A DNA stretch of 64,000 bases from Cordia subcordata (GCA_028554755.1 JAPTOF010000010.1:12906501-12970500); one strand, 5' to 3'. Positions 45,701-57,604 are shown, counted from the first letter of the stretch. Notes: a model not told the origin generated them from the sequence alone. A program made the numbers and translations.

Positions 45701-46129
45701 ACAATGTCAACATAGCAAAATTTATCGTTTTATTCTTTTGATGTGTTGAGAATAAGGCTCTTACGTCATTTGTGAGCCATCGTGTTTGTACATTCTCTTT
45801 TTCCTTCTCTTTGAGGCTATGTGTATGTTGGAGAGGCCATGTTAATTGAGAGGGCATAAAGTATCAACATCTCGTGTGCATGGGTTAGAATCGAGGCTTG
45901 TGGTGGTTATAGCTACTTGGGAACTTCCCAGAGTTACAAAATCCCTTGTAAGTAAGGGAAGGATCTGAAAAGGCTTGGGGAACCATCTACGAAAGGAATG
46001 ACCCTTACATACTCCTTAGATGCACCATAATAGCAAATCAATCCTTTAGGCAACCGTCTTTACCAACTTTGAGATAGACTTAGGTTTAGGCTTGCTTGAG
46101 GACAAGTAAGGAGAAGGTTTGGAGGTTGA

Positions 46130-48126
46130 TGTGTCGGTTTTGTATATCCTTGTACATTGCATGCATATACTTGTTTTGAGTGTTTTGTGCTTCATTTGAT
46201 GTATTAGTATAGCATTTAGGTCATACTCGTGTATATTAGGGTTTACATGTTCATCATTAAGCTTAAGACTTAAATGCTACAGTAATACATGTTTGTTGCT
46301 TGTTTTAAGTGAGATTTGGAGAGCTAATTCTAGCTTGATTGATGATATTTAGGATGTCGATTAAAGCCAAAGGTGTTTAGGACTTAACCAAGGCTTGGAA
46401 GATGCACTTGAAAGTTGCCAAGCGAAGGAAGGAGCGATCGAAGCAAAACCGAACGCAACGAGAGCCAACCTTCAGAGCGTGCAACCAAAGAGGACATGGG
46501 CAAAGTTTTTACATGTTTTAGGGTGCAAAAGATGGCTTGGGAGATCCCTATAAGTGGTACGAAGCCATAGAAAAACATGGTGCACCAATCGGAGCCAAAG
46601 CGAGCAAGATATGAATATTTTACTATCAAGATCTGTCGACCTCCTCTCAAGGCTAGTCGATAGGCCTAGGTCGACCAGCTTAGGTCAATTGGTCAAATCA
46701 ATATGTTAAGCCCATTTGGCCGGTCAACCAAGCCCCAAGACTAGTCGACCAGCTGGTCCCCTGACCTTACACGGTTTCAGCTCTATTTAAGCATCTTTTT
46801 AGCATTTTTTTAGGGAGAACACTAACTTTTTCACACACTCATTTCCCTAAACCCTAAATCCATCTAAATCTACTTGACACACTCACTTCTAAACACAAAA
46901 AAATCTAGCACTCAAGCTTCTAAGAAAAGCATGAATACGGATAGAAGGGTATGTCTCTTTTATCCTAAATCTAATTATCTATGATTAGAGCTATGTAGGG
47001 TAATTATTCTTGTATTTATGGATTGACTTACTACTCTTTTGTAATAGGTACTTGATGATTTGTATATATATATATATATATATATGCTTTGGTTTCAAAC
47101 GCCATTTTACATAATGTTTATGTGCTTTTTGAAATGCCTCAATGATGTTGCATATGTGTATTGAAGTCTATTTTGCTATTAACCATTTCTAAATCATTAT
47201 GCTAGCATGTCTATGTGTTTGTGTGGTGATTACATAAAGTGGGTATGACTATATACATGTCTATGTGTGTGTTACCATACTTAATAGCATAAATAGCTTC
47301 TATTGCTTACATGTCGGGTGCTATTGCTTATATTGGTGTAATCTAAACATGTCTATGTGTTTACTAGTAAAATACACTAGAGCATTCTCGAATGCCATGC
47401 CCTAAATGTGTATGCTTTGCATGTAATTGTTAATTTCCACTGTTGTGATGATGATTGGTGGTGCATAACTAATGAATAGCTAAGGTCGAGTCTCGTTTAC
47501 CTTTAAATCCAGCTAATGGGTATTAGTGTAGGTTAGTCGACCTTAGATGGACAAGTTCTTGGCTTTAAATCTAGTCAACGGTCTAGACACTAGGGTTAGA
47601 TTGATCTAAGTCACCTAGAATCCTAACTAGCTAGCCCTATAGCCCTATGTCATAAAGACCATGCTATAGCTCTAGGTTAGTCGATGCCTAGGGACGAACC
47701 CGCACTGAGGCTTAAGGTGTAATTAAGAGGTTAATTAGAAGACTATACGAGAGCAACCAAGTTAATCCATCAAGTAACCCTAACGAAAACTAGTAATCAC
47801 CTATTCGTAAGATGTAATCACCTTAGTCCCTGTTTCCACGTGTTAGATTCCCCTTAGATTGCTTAATTCCCTAATTTCACACATACACACCTTTTATTTC
47901 CTCGTCCTTAGCTTAGATTTATCTTTTCCGAGCTACCCTCAAACTAACAATCCAAAATATCATAGTTTAGGGACCCAACACGTAGCTTTTTAGGATGCAC
48001 ATAGCTTAAAACACATTACATGTTAGGCCTTCCCGCAGATTCAACCCCGCAGTCACGTGCACCGTACTACACAAGACCCATGTGCTTGCAGGCTATTTTA
48101 GGCTTGTGCCACGAGACAACATATCA
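46130..48126 (+). repeat. 3' LTR of the plus-strand Athila-like element
   Basis: TGTGTCGGTTTTGTATATCC ... AGACAACATATCA, after the PPT-like AAGGAGAAGGTTTGGAGG. Promoter module: 46631/46652 and 46719/46740 (both 21 bases apart), TATTTAAG at 46784 (44 after the palindrome), AAACCCTAA at 46849 (65 after TATA). An AT microsatellite is at 47065-47084. Confidence 0.9.
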
Positions 48127-48222
48127 AGTTCTTTTAAATGCTATATTAATACATCAAATAAAGCACAAAACACCTCAAAACAAGTATATACATGCAATGC
48201 ACAAGCACACACAAAACCAGCA
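48127..48222 (-). repeat. Inverted fragment of the Athila-like LTR start
   Basis: Directly after the 3' LTR the plus strand reads AATGCTATATTAATACATCA ... CAAGCACACACAAAACCAGCA, the reverse complement of the first ~95 bases of the same LTR family. The whole block 41150-48222 therefore starts and ends with inverted copies of the LTR start. Confidence 0.85.
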
Positions 48223-48384
48223 TATCATCCCACTTTGATATAAATTGAATACTAATTTTAATCAAACTTAATAAACAGATTATTAATTGCCTTTGAGTTC
48301 TTTTATGTCATAAAATTGATTTAGAATCTTAGCATAAATATATGATATTTATTCATTGAAATACATTTCTTGCACCAAATCTTT

Positions 48385-48830
48385 TTAAAACTTATTTTAA
48401 TTAATTGGGTAAGCCCTTAATTTGTCAAAATTTTGCTTTTAACCCCAATTAATTGGAAAGTAGTTCTAATTAGTTGGATAATAACTCAAAATTAGTTAAA
48501 TTTGAGATTTCGACTCTAATTAATTTAAAAGGAGTTTTAATTAATTGGCAAAGAACCATTAATAAGTCAAAATTATGACTTCAAACCCAGTTAATTTAAA
48601 AAGAAGTTTTAATTAATTGGGTTAGCCCTTTAGTTGGTCAAAATAGAGATTTTGACTCCAATTAATTATAAAAGAGTCTTTAATTAATTGAATTACGTCC
48701 AAAAGTTAGTCAAAATTAGATTTTGATTCTGATATATTTAAAATGAGATTTTAATTAATTACTAATTAGTCAAAATGGAGATTTTGACCCCATTTAATTT
48801 TAAAAGGAGTTTTAATTTATTGGAGGGGCT
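48385..48830 (+). repeat. Diverged ~65-bp tandem repeats
   Basis: Successive units contain (A/G)GTCAAAAT..AG(A)TTTTGA(C/T)(C/T)C, AATTAATTTAAAA and GAGTTTTAATTAATTGG, with imperfect spacing. Element 1 has a shorter version at 28917-29030. Purely AT-rich sequence repetition. Confidence 0.6.
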
Positions 48831-49762
48831 GATTTAATGTTATTACAATTAAATCGATCCAATGATTGTGCGATAGAATCATGAAATTGCTTTTTGCTTT
48901 GTTATGATGTATGGCATATTTTGGCATGGTTATGGGCTTGCATTTCATGCATCTTGTAAATGTTTATTTATCAATTATTGGAATTGCTTTTGGGATTAAA
49001 CTGGCCTACGAGCTCTGCCTTCTCTTTGGTTTTGGTTGCATAAACCCCTTTCCCAAGTAATGTATCCCCTCTTTTTGAAGGAGTTCTTCTAATTAATGTA
49101 ATTAGTAGTTAAAGTACGATCAATACAAGGAGAAGAAGGCCAAGAATTAGAAGGCGTAGCCCTCTCCAAGTTTCCTATTATTTACAGGCAATAATTTTGC
49201 TTGCATAATAGAGTGGCTAATGATGGCTCTAGTGGGCTATACTAGGAAAGCCCATAACTACCCACACATGCTTACGTATGTTGATATAATCGTTTTTGTA
49301 TGCCAATTGTGATTAATTACTGGATTAGTTAGAGAATTTGGCTACTAAAACAAATACGCTTATCATCTCTACTAAATCCTTTAAATTATTAGGTTCACTA
49401 AATGGTTTGGAAATGGAAATGCCCAACTTGTTGCCTCCCATTAAAGTAAAGAATAATAGGCCCAATGTTTGATAAAGGCTGAAGGCCCTCAAGCCTGGCT
49501 TTTGTTGGAATATTGGGATTATTATTCACTATATGAAGCCTAGGAATCCTTTCGATCTAAGGAGTAGGTACGCGGACCTCAATTGGGTTTACTTAGTGGG
49601 CTTAGAGGTAGAGCTTGGGAGTTGATGTTAATGGTTTGACCTTACTGAGTTTTTTAGTGGAGGACCTTAGTTCTACTGAAGAGACGCTTAAGGCAAAATT
49701 GACTACTATTATGAACTTGCCAAGCAACGTCCTTAGGTGGGCCAACCTTAGTTGGGCTTATG

Positions 49763-49767
49763 TATAA
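49763..49767. other. Target-site duplication, left copy (TATAA)
   Basis: Left flank of the 13-kb element; the right copy at 62730-62734 is TATAG, one mismatch. Removing the element and one copy gives GGGCTTATG-TATAGCT-ATTTTGG, which aligns without gaps with GGGCATATG-AACAACT-GCTTTGG in element 1 near 29978-30004. Confidence 0.75.
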
Positions 49768-51601
49768 TGATGTACCTCTAAGGTGCAAGCCCTAAAAGAC
49801 CTACAAGCATACGGATGGTGCAATATAGTGTGTACAAGTAAGGTTATCGAACCACAGGGAGGCTATGCGTGGAAGGAATCCTATGTGTGTGTGCTCTAGA
49901 AGATGCCTAAAAAAGAAACCTAGACTAAGCATATTTTTGTACTTTTTGGATTATAGGGAGCTAAACAAAGGAAAAAGGAACTATACTATTAGAACAAGAA
50001 TGGGAAAACATGAATCAAGCTAATCTTGAAGGGATATAACCAATGGAAATGTGTTAGGGTGACTTACACTTGCTAATGAATGATTCTCAACTCGTATGCT
50101 GGATTAATGGAATTGGCTTATCTATGTAATGCTCTAATACTAGGTCGCTAGCTAGTATCCTAATTAATCCCTAGGACTCGGTGCAGGTCTGTCCCTAAGC
50201 GTATACACTCAGAGCTATGGCATGGTTTTTAAGTACCTAAGGCCATAGGAGGGACTAAAAAGCTACCTAGGTGCCCTTAAACAATCCTACCCTATCTCTT
50301 AGACCATTGGTTGGATTTAAAAACAAGATATAAGATCACTAAGGTCAACTAAACCCAATTCGGACTCCTATTAGCTTGCTTTAATGCTAAAGGATCTTGA
50401 ACTAGGCTAGTCCTAACTTGTGCACCATCGTTCTAGGGACACTATAGCGGGTTGATGTCTAACAAGCACAATCTTGCATGTTCTAGGCCAAGTTTTGTGA
50501 ATATGTAGACCTATTCACTACCAAAATGTTACCATGCTTGATTTACACCATTATAGATAAGTGAGTACCAACATGTAAGTAAGATTGGAGTTATATTCAC
50601 CATAGAGCATGCTTATACTCATATAAACATGAACATCGCAAACCCACTTCAAACAATCCATAAATAAACACATAGACATGTATATTAGATGGATTAGAGG
50701 TGTTTTATAGCAAATAAACTCCAATTTATACACATACTACTCATCTAGGCAATTAATCAAACATATAGACATGTATTGAGAAAAAGCCATTCACATGAAG
50801 AGCCAAGTATGTATACATAAAAGCCATGAAAAATCCCACAACAAAGAGTATAAAATCAACCCATTGCACAAGCTTAGTTACCCTAATCTAATCTACTCAA
50901 AAATTAAAGTAAATAGGATGAAAGAGTGTTGAGAAAACTTCCCTTCCATCCTAGCTTGTTTTTGTACATTCTTAAGCAAATCCCTCACCAAATGTTGTTA
51001 AAAATCTTCAAAAGAACTTAGATCAAGTGGATATATACGTTAGTATGTGTATGTGTCTGAAGTGGATGAAGTAGGGTTTAGTGTATATGTAAAGTGGGTG
51101 AAGAGCGTGTGTGAATTAATCCCTCTAAATTGCAGCAAAATCGGGCTACATATATATAAGTTCTGCAGTGCTGCCTGTCGACCGGGCTGGAGGAGTAGCT
51201 AATCTGTCTTAGGTTGACTAGTTCCTGGGGAAAGGGCAACGGATTATTTCCTTGTTTTTCTAGACCAACTGGTCGACCAACTCTGCTTCTGGGTCGACCG
51301 GTTGGGATCGTTTGCCTCTAATCTTCTTTGTTTCGGCCTTCAGTCTTCTCTCCACGACCTGTGCACCTTCTAGCTTCATCACCTATCATCATCCAAGCTC
51401 GGCATTGACCTACAATTCACCTAAATCATTAAAAACTTGCAACTAGTATAGCTTTTACCTTTAAACTCAACTATGTACAATTGTATACGCTTAAGCCTAA
51501 TTCTATCATATGTATGACACTAATGCAACCAAATAATCTCATAACACCTCTAAATCATCAACAAATAACAAGACAAATGCACACAAAAATAAAGCACATC
51601 A
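49768..51601 (-). repeat. 3' LTR of the minus-strand Athila-like element
   Basis: 1834 bases; on the element strand it starts TGATGTGCTTTATTTTTGTG and ends ...GAGGTACATCA. Upstream is the PPT region GACAAGTAAGGAGAAGG. It contains a half-site/palindrome pair (51302 to 51281, 21 bases), a third site (51173-51187) and TATATATA at about 51150-51158, all on the minus strand. Confidence 0.9.
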
Positions 51602-51836
51602 ACATCCACAAACCTTCTCCTTACTTGTCCCTAAGCAAGTCCAACCTAAGTTTATCTCTAAAGTCGATGCAAAGGATTACCCATGGGATTGACTTACTAT
51701 CAAGGTGAAATTAAGGAGCATGTAAGTGTCATTCCTATTATAGAGGGATCTCCAAGCATCTTTAGGTCCTCCCTCTACTCATAAAGGGCCTCGTACGTCA
51801 TGGGGAATTTCCTTAGTAGCCAATCAACCACAAGCT

Positions 51837-53696
51837 TGTAGGATCGATAATATTACATGTGGTCTATCCTAGTCCATATTTTCAAAAAATTCTACCAAGA
51901 AAACATGCTAGAAAAATAAAATAACCACATAAAATACACAAGAACATGCTTAAAAACATATAGAATATAACTAGTATTGGCAGAAATATGTAAAGCTAAC
52001 CTCTTGAAGTGTGGGGCCTTTGATGAAACTATAACCGTCACGAGATTTGTTCTCGCTTACGAACAAGGCCGTCAAAAAATTTTATTATAAGGGTGCCGCA
52101 ATAGACAACTCCCTAGTCTTCTTCCCTAAGATTAAAGAGACTTATTTGAGAGAATAGCCTCTTGTATAGGAAGAAGCAAAGTAGTGTGCTCTTGAAAATC
52201 TAGAGCAAAAACCACACAATAAATATATACTATGTGTTGTAGTATTCTCTTGCCAAAATGGAAGAGATCAACTACAAAATTTTTGGATGATAGAAATGGT
52301 TTAAGATCTTGCCTACTTATAGGAAAAGTTTGGCACCTAAACCTTATAAACTTTCCATGCGGGAAACTTTTTTCTAGTAGTAAATGTTTGCCACATGTCA
52401 TGGAAATTACTTGTACAATTTGAATTCTTCATGTAATAACTTTCTAGCACATGTCTTGGAAGATTGGGGCCAAGCCCACAGTCCAAGCCCAACACATAGT
52501 CCATAATCCATGTGAAGGCCCAAGCCCAATAAGAGACCATCCAAGCCAATTAGGTTACCTTGGACTCTAAAGAAAGCCCAAACCCAATTCCAAGCATTGG
52601 CCTAATAAAGCTACTACCACAATATGGAATTTGCTCTTTCAAGGTCACTCTTTCAAAGTCATTTCAACTAGAGAAGGGACCAGGAAGACATAATTAACCT
52701 TGGGTTTCAAAAATAATCAAAAATGTCCTCGCCCGATCTAGGCAACAAAATAATTATTTTTTAACTCTAATCTATTCTAACATAAGATCAAAGTTGCACT
52801 TCAAGTATAATTGCTATTTCCCAAAATCTTATCACAAAAGAATGTGAACTTTGTCTTTGACATACTAAATAATCAACCATAATGCCCCTCTATGTATACC
52901 CACAGCTAAAAATTATCACCTCTTTAGCTGCATCTTTTTCTGTTGGGCTTCTTGTCCTATTGTCAACCATTCTTAGTCATGGAGTCTCTTGATCTAAGGA
53001 GTGACCCTCAAGCTGTATGATCGATACACCTATAAAGGTCATATCACTAGATCTAAATTTGGATGATAAATTGGACAATCCCAAAAGGGGAACATAGATT
53101 CCATATTGCATATACATGTTCCAATCAATTAGAACATAGTTCTCAATGCACAAGGCTGTTGATCCTAATAAAGCAAGATCTCACCCATAGTGAATCAAAG
53201 TACCAAACCGTAACTTCATTAGTTCAACCATATATGTTCAAGATTAAGAGCAATGGTCATTTAGTAGTAGTGAGTATCTTGTTTTCTTTCTCTGATAGTA
53301 CGTCTCTAGAAAATATACTCATAATGGTCCTATCCAATACGTGACACACGTAATATCGAGACAAATCTGAGAAGTCCTCTAATGACCTAGGTCGATCACC
53401 CTCAACGAGGAGACTTGCACAATATAACCTTATCCTGGTAAGGTGCCCAACACTATCATTTGGTTACGGATCAATTTATGACATGACTAAATCTAGACTT
53501 GGAACTACTGTGCGTCTAGCTTCACTGCGCACCCAAGTCATTAGTTCAAGTCTAAGGACCTTTATACATACATCAATAAAATAGACCAGAGATAATATGT
53601 AAGAAATTCATAATGCCATTTAACAAAATGATTATACATTGTTTAACATCCAAAATGTCATATAAAAGTGAGCTTTAGGGCATACTAATCCTAACA
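51837..53696 (-). repeat. Solo copia LTR nested in the gypsy element
   Basis: 1860 bases, TGTAGGATCGATAAT ... TAATCCTAACA, close copy of 26695-28586. It is flanked by AAGCT (51832-51836) and AAGCC (53697-53701), a 5-bp target duplication with one mismatch. Removing it restores CCACAAGCCTAGGATT, which fits the related interiors (inverted, near 20270). Solo LTRs arise by recombination between the two LTRs of a full element. Confidence 0.9.
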
Positions 53697-53701
53697 AAGC
53701 C

Positions 53702-54940
53702 TAGGATTTTAACTCATGCACACGAGATATTGATACCTCATGCCTCCTCAACTAACATTGCTTTCCCAACATGCACAAAGTCTCAAAGACAAGAAAAGAA
53801 GGAATATACAAATGCATGGCTTATAAAAGCCTTATTCATATATCAACAAGGAGGATAGCTTGTGCTAAATTGACATTGTGTCACTTATGCACTTATTCAT
53901 AGAACTTTTTGGTGTCTTTGGTTTTTTCTCTTTTTTTTTCAATTTTTTTTTTATTTTTCAACTTTTTGATCCTTTTGCACCTTTTTGCCTTTTTAATTTT
54001 TTTGGATTTTTCATACTTTGAATTGCATTTACCAAAAAGAAGAGGGGGAAAAAAAAGCTAAGACAAAAGAACCAATCAATAAAGGGACACTTACATCAAT
54101 AACCTTTTTTCAACACTCTTTCCTACCAAGTTATAGGGTGGGTACAAGGAGCATTCTTAAAGATATTTACTCCTCACAACTTTCAAGGGCATCCCTTCTA
54201 ACACTCGATATTCCCTCCACTTCATTCACTCCTCATAATGTAGACTTATTTTCACCAATCAATTGAGTCAATCACAATAACCAACACAATGATCAACCAA
54301 GAAATAAACAACTCTATATTCATAAAAAATTGTAAAATTTCCACCATTTTTGACAACATAATTCAATCTACCCTAATAAAGCATAAAACAATAAGAACCA
54401 AACTCCCATACCCCTAAACTTAAACTTTGCTTGTCCTCAAGCAAATAGAGTAAATCACATTAATAAACAAATAGTCAACACAAAGCAAGTAAAGGCAGTG
54501 CAGATGGGGTAGAAAAATTGGAAGACAGGTGGAGAAATGATAGTTACAACCTTGTATTTTCTTCAAAAGCTCTCCATGCTAAGGATCAATCATCTCATTA
54601 ATAACCCTGTGGCTTTCAAACCACAAACACTCGCAAAGAATAAGATTAGTAGCATTGCCAAGCAAGCTTGAATTAGCATACGCAAATAATAAGCACTAGT
54701 GTATCTTATGGGAAAAGGGCTTGGAATTTAACACTTTGGTGTAAGTAAAGAGAAAAGAAATAAAACAAATGAAAGGAAAATAAAACAAGTGCAAAATTTA
54801 ACCTAGGTTGCCTCTTAGTAGTACTAACCACAACGCCGTCAGCCAGGCGATCATATTCTCTTCATCAATCTCCATAAATGGGGTCCTAAAGCATTAAAAC
54901 CTTTATATGAGCAATGCTTGAATTATATGCATACTTCAAG
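53702..54940 (-). mobile_element. 3' interior of the minus-strand Athila-like element
   Basis: Inverted counterpart of the A-rich block and PPT-proximal parts of 19230-20509, 21107-22059 and 45180-46129: GTGCTAAATTGACATTGTGT, AAACTTTGCTTGTCCTCAAG and the A/T-rich block 53920-54060. Between integrase and LTR some Athila elements carry an env-like gene; none is visible. A remnant of the short hydrophobic ORF (SVPLLIGSFVLAFF, minus) is at about 54060-54110. Confidence 0.7.
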
Positions 54941-54942
54941 CG

Positions 54943-56070
54943 TTACTCATTCATTGTAAACTCACAACGATCCTTCAAATCCTTGATCTTAACAGCACCG
55001 CAAAGGTAGGCCACCAATACCTCATATGGACTATCCCATCTTGTCTGGAGTTTACCTAGTAAGAGTTTCAAAAGTGAGTTAAATAACCAAACTATATCAG
55101 AGAGAGAGAATGACATCTTAAGAATGAGTTTATCATGAATCCTCTTCATCATATCCTTATAAAGTTTGGCGTTCTCATGCGCTTCTAACCTAAGCTCTTC
55201 CAACTCCACTAGGTCAAGCTTCTTTTTCTCATCCATTCTTGCCAAAACAAAATTTAGGGCTTTGATTGCCTAATAAGCCCTATGCTCAAGTTTTACTGGC
55301 AAGTGACAAGCCTTCCCATAAACCAACCTATACGTGACATACCAATAGGAGTCTTAAAAGCAGTACAGTATGTCTATAAAGTATCATTCAACCTAATAGA
55401 CCAATCTCTCCTATTAGACCTAACCATTTTCTCTAAGATGTGCTTGATCTCCCCATTAGACACCTCTACTTGTCCACTAATTTATGGGTGATAAGAAGTA
55501 GTAACCTTATGGATGATCGAATATCTCCTCAACAAGGCCTCAACTTTCCTATGACAAAAATGCAAACCACTATCACTAATCAAGACCATAGAGACTCCAA
55601 ATCTAGAGAAAATGTTCTCTTTAATGAACTTCACCATTACCTTATGGTTATTAGTGCAACTTATTTGGACACATAGTCTATGACTATAAGGATATACTGG
55701 TACCCAAAGAAAAATGGAAATGGATCCATGAAATCAATGCCCTACATGTTGAATAGCTTATATGGAAGAATAAGGGACAATGGAATCATACTTCTTCTAG
55801 AGATGGACAAAATAATCCAAATTGCAAGACCTTCACGGCGGTCTTCTTTCCACTAAAATACCCTCCATATCCCTCATCGTGACACATGCTCAACACATTC
55901 TCAAACTCGTCCTTGGGCACATGTTGATGAATCACTTTATCTGTATACACCTTGAAAAGATAGGGATCCTTCCAAAAGAAATGTCTTACTTGTGCTAGGA
56001 ACCTATCTCTCTTTCTCTTCTCCTAGTAGGAGGGAAAATGCCTTGTGGCAAGATAATTGAAAATATGATC
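54943..56070 (-). pseudogene. Gypsy integrase, broken
   Basis: On the minus strand: zinc-binding region KDEFENVLSMCHDEGYGGYF with KKTAVKVLQFGLFCPSLEE, then the catalytic core GIDFMDPFPFFFG and ILIVIDYVSK followed by a stop at a Trp site. Further on come LISDSG, HFCHRKVEALLRRYS and [19 protein letters not shown] (the third acidic residue of the DDE set lies here). The C-terminal part is open at 54943-55245 (ELEELRLEAHENAKLYKDMM ... LLGKLQTRWDSPYEVL). Integrase would insert the cDNA into the host genome. Several stops and shifts inactivate it. Confidence 0.9.
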
Positions 56071-56099
56071 AAATCACGGTGTGTGATGAGAGACAACAA

Positions 56100-56680
56100 A
56101 CAATTGCTCATCTGGAAAGGAATCTCAAAAAGGGATAGATCACCAGAAGACTTACTCATAAGATAGGAAATTGTGATCTGCTACCGAGTTTTCACTATCC
56201 TTCTTGTCCTAGATTTCAATGTCAAACTCTTAAAGAAAGAGCAACCACTTAATCAAGTAAGGCTTAGACTTTTTCTTAGCTAACAAATACCTCAACGCCA
56301 TATGATCGGTGTAGACAATGACCTTGGACCCTAGGATGTAAGACCTAAACTTTTCAAGGGAGAAGACAATGATATTAGCTCTTTTCAGTGGTTGTGTAGT
56401 TCTTCTGGGCCTCATCAAAAGTCTTAGTAGCATAATACACTACATAGGGCACCCTATCATGCCTTTGTCTTAAAACAGCTCCTATCACGTAATCGGATAT
56501 ATTACACATAACCTCGAATGAGAGACTTTAGTCAGGTGGTTAGAAGATCAGGGAGGAGGATAACAAAGATTTAAGCCTATCAAGCCCTTAACAGACTTAT
56601 CATTGAACTCAAATAGGACATCCTGTGCTTAAAGCCTAGACAAAGGTCGCACGATATGGCTAAAGTCCTTGATAAACCTA
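56100..56680 (-). pseudogene. Gypsy RNase H, broken
   Basis: The minus-strand frame 56433-56230 holds [20 protein letters not shown] and [20 protein letters not shown], the typical gypsy RNase H ending with the catalytic Asp of YTDH kept. Upstream text is scattered over frames. It lies between RT and integrase as expected. Confidence 0.85.
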
Positions 56681-56699
56681 CGGTAGAATCCTACATGCC

Positions 56700-57604
56700 T
56701 TAGAAAAGATCTAACATCCTTGACACACTTAGGGACAGGCAACTTCTCAATCAATTTGACCTTAGCCGGGTCAACTTGAATGTCACTAGATGAAACTATG
56801 TGACCCAAAACTATCTCTTGCTACACCATTAAGTGGGACTTTTCCCAGCTCAACATCAAAATTTTCTCCATACAATGGTCTAGGACTAATGAGAGGTGAG
56901 TAAGGCACTCATCAAAACTATCACGAAAGATCAAGAAGTTATTCACGAAAATCTCTAATTGCTTCTCTATCATGTCACTAAAAATAGCTATCATACACCT
57001 TTGAAATGTACGTCTACTTACATTGCAAAGACCAAAAGGGATTCTCCTAGGCAAAAATGCCATAGGGACAAGTAAAAGTGGTGTTCTCCTGGTCTTCGGG
57101 GAACATGGGGATCTGATTATACCCTGAATAGCCATCTAGAAAGCAATAGTATCTATGCCCAGCTACTCTATCTAATATTTGGTCTGGAAAAGGTGATAGG
57201 AAATGATCCTTTCTAGTTTTTGAGTTAAGCTTCTTATAGTCGATATAGACTCTCCAACCTGTGAGAGTATGCATAGGGATAAGCTCTCCTCTCTCATTCT
57301 CCACAATTATTATCCTAGACTTCTTAAGGACTACTTGGACAAGGCTAACCCACTCACTATCTGAGATCAGATAGATAATGCCTCTATCTAAGAGCTTAAC
57401 TATCTCGCTCATGTGTGGGTTTAACCTCTTTTTCGCCTCCTTAGAAGGAATGACTCCATCCTCAAGATGAATGCAGTGCATACGTACCAAAGGATTTACA
57501 AGCCTTAAGTCATCAATTTTCCACCCTGTTGCCTTCTTATGTTTCTGAAGAACCTCTAAGAGACGCTCCTCATGTTTGCTAGAAAGGTCAGAAGCTATGA
57601 TCAT
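56700..57604 (-). pseudogene. Gypsy reverse transcriptase, catalytic Asp-Asp replaced by Asn-Asn
   Basis: The first frame (57604-57047, 185 aa) has RLNPHMSEIVKLLDRGIIY, ISDSEWVSLVQVVLKKS, GWRVYIDYKKLNS and CFLDGYSGYNQIPM, characteristic of Athila/Tat RT. A small deletion near 57055 shifts to the frame 57135-56821 with RRIPFGLCN, TFQRCMIAIFSDMIE and then FVNNFLIF, where YxDD-type Asp-Asp is required. The two Asn codons are at 56938-56943 (minus), both explicable by G>A. It cannot polymerise. Confidence 0.9.

Larger units (their letters stand above)
41150..48126 (+). mobile_element. Athila-like gypsy element, plus strand, no recognisable pol
   Basis: Two 2-kb LTRs (41150-43156 and 46130-48126) enclose about 3 kb. 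The PBS resembles the tRNA-Asp type used by Athila/Tat elements. The interior has one unknown coding region and no protease, RT or integrase, so it could move only with outside help. No 5-bp target duplication is visible: an inverted LTR piece sits on the right end (48127-48222). Confidence 0.85.
48223..49767 (+). mobile_element. Family D interior, element 2, segment 3
   Basis: Matches 28917-29990 of element 1 in order, with an extra run of diverged TTTTAATTAATTGG / GTCAAAAT(T/A)(G/A)GA repeats at 48385-48830, where several ~65-bp units follow each other against about two in element 1. No coding. Interrupted at 49767 by the minus-strand Athila-like element. Confidence 0.8.

Noticed and set aside
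45475..45857. Phe-rich minus-strand frames
   Set aside because: Antisense of the A-rich block; poly-Phe is expected from poly-A DNA.
48385..48830. CRISPR-like array
   Set aside because: Units are diverged, AT-rich, without distinct spacers, and in a plant nuclear retroelement.
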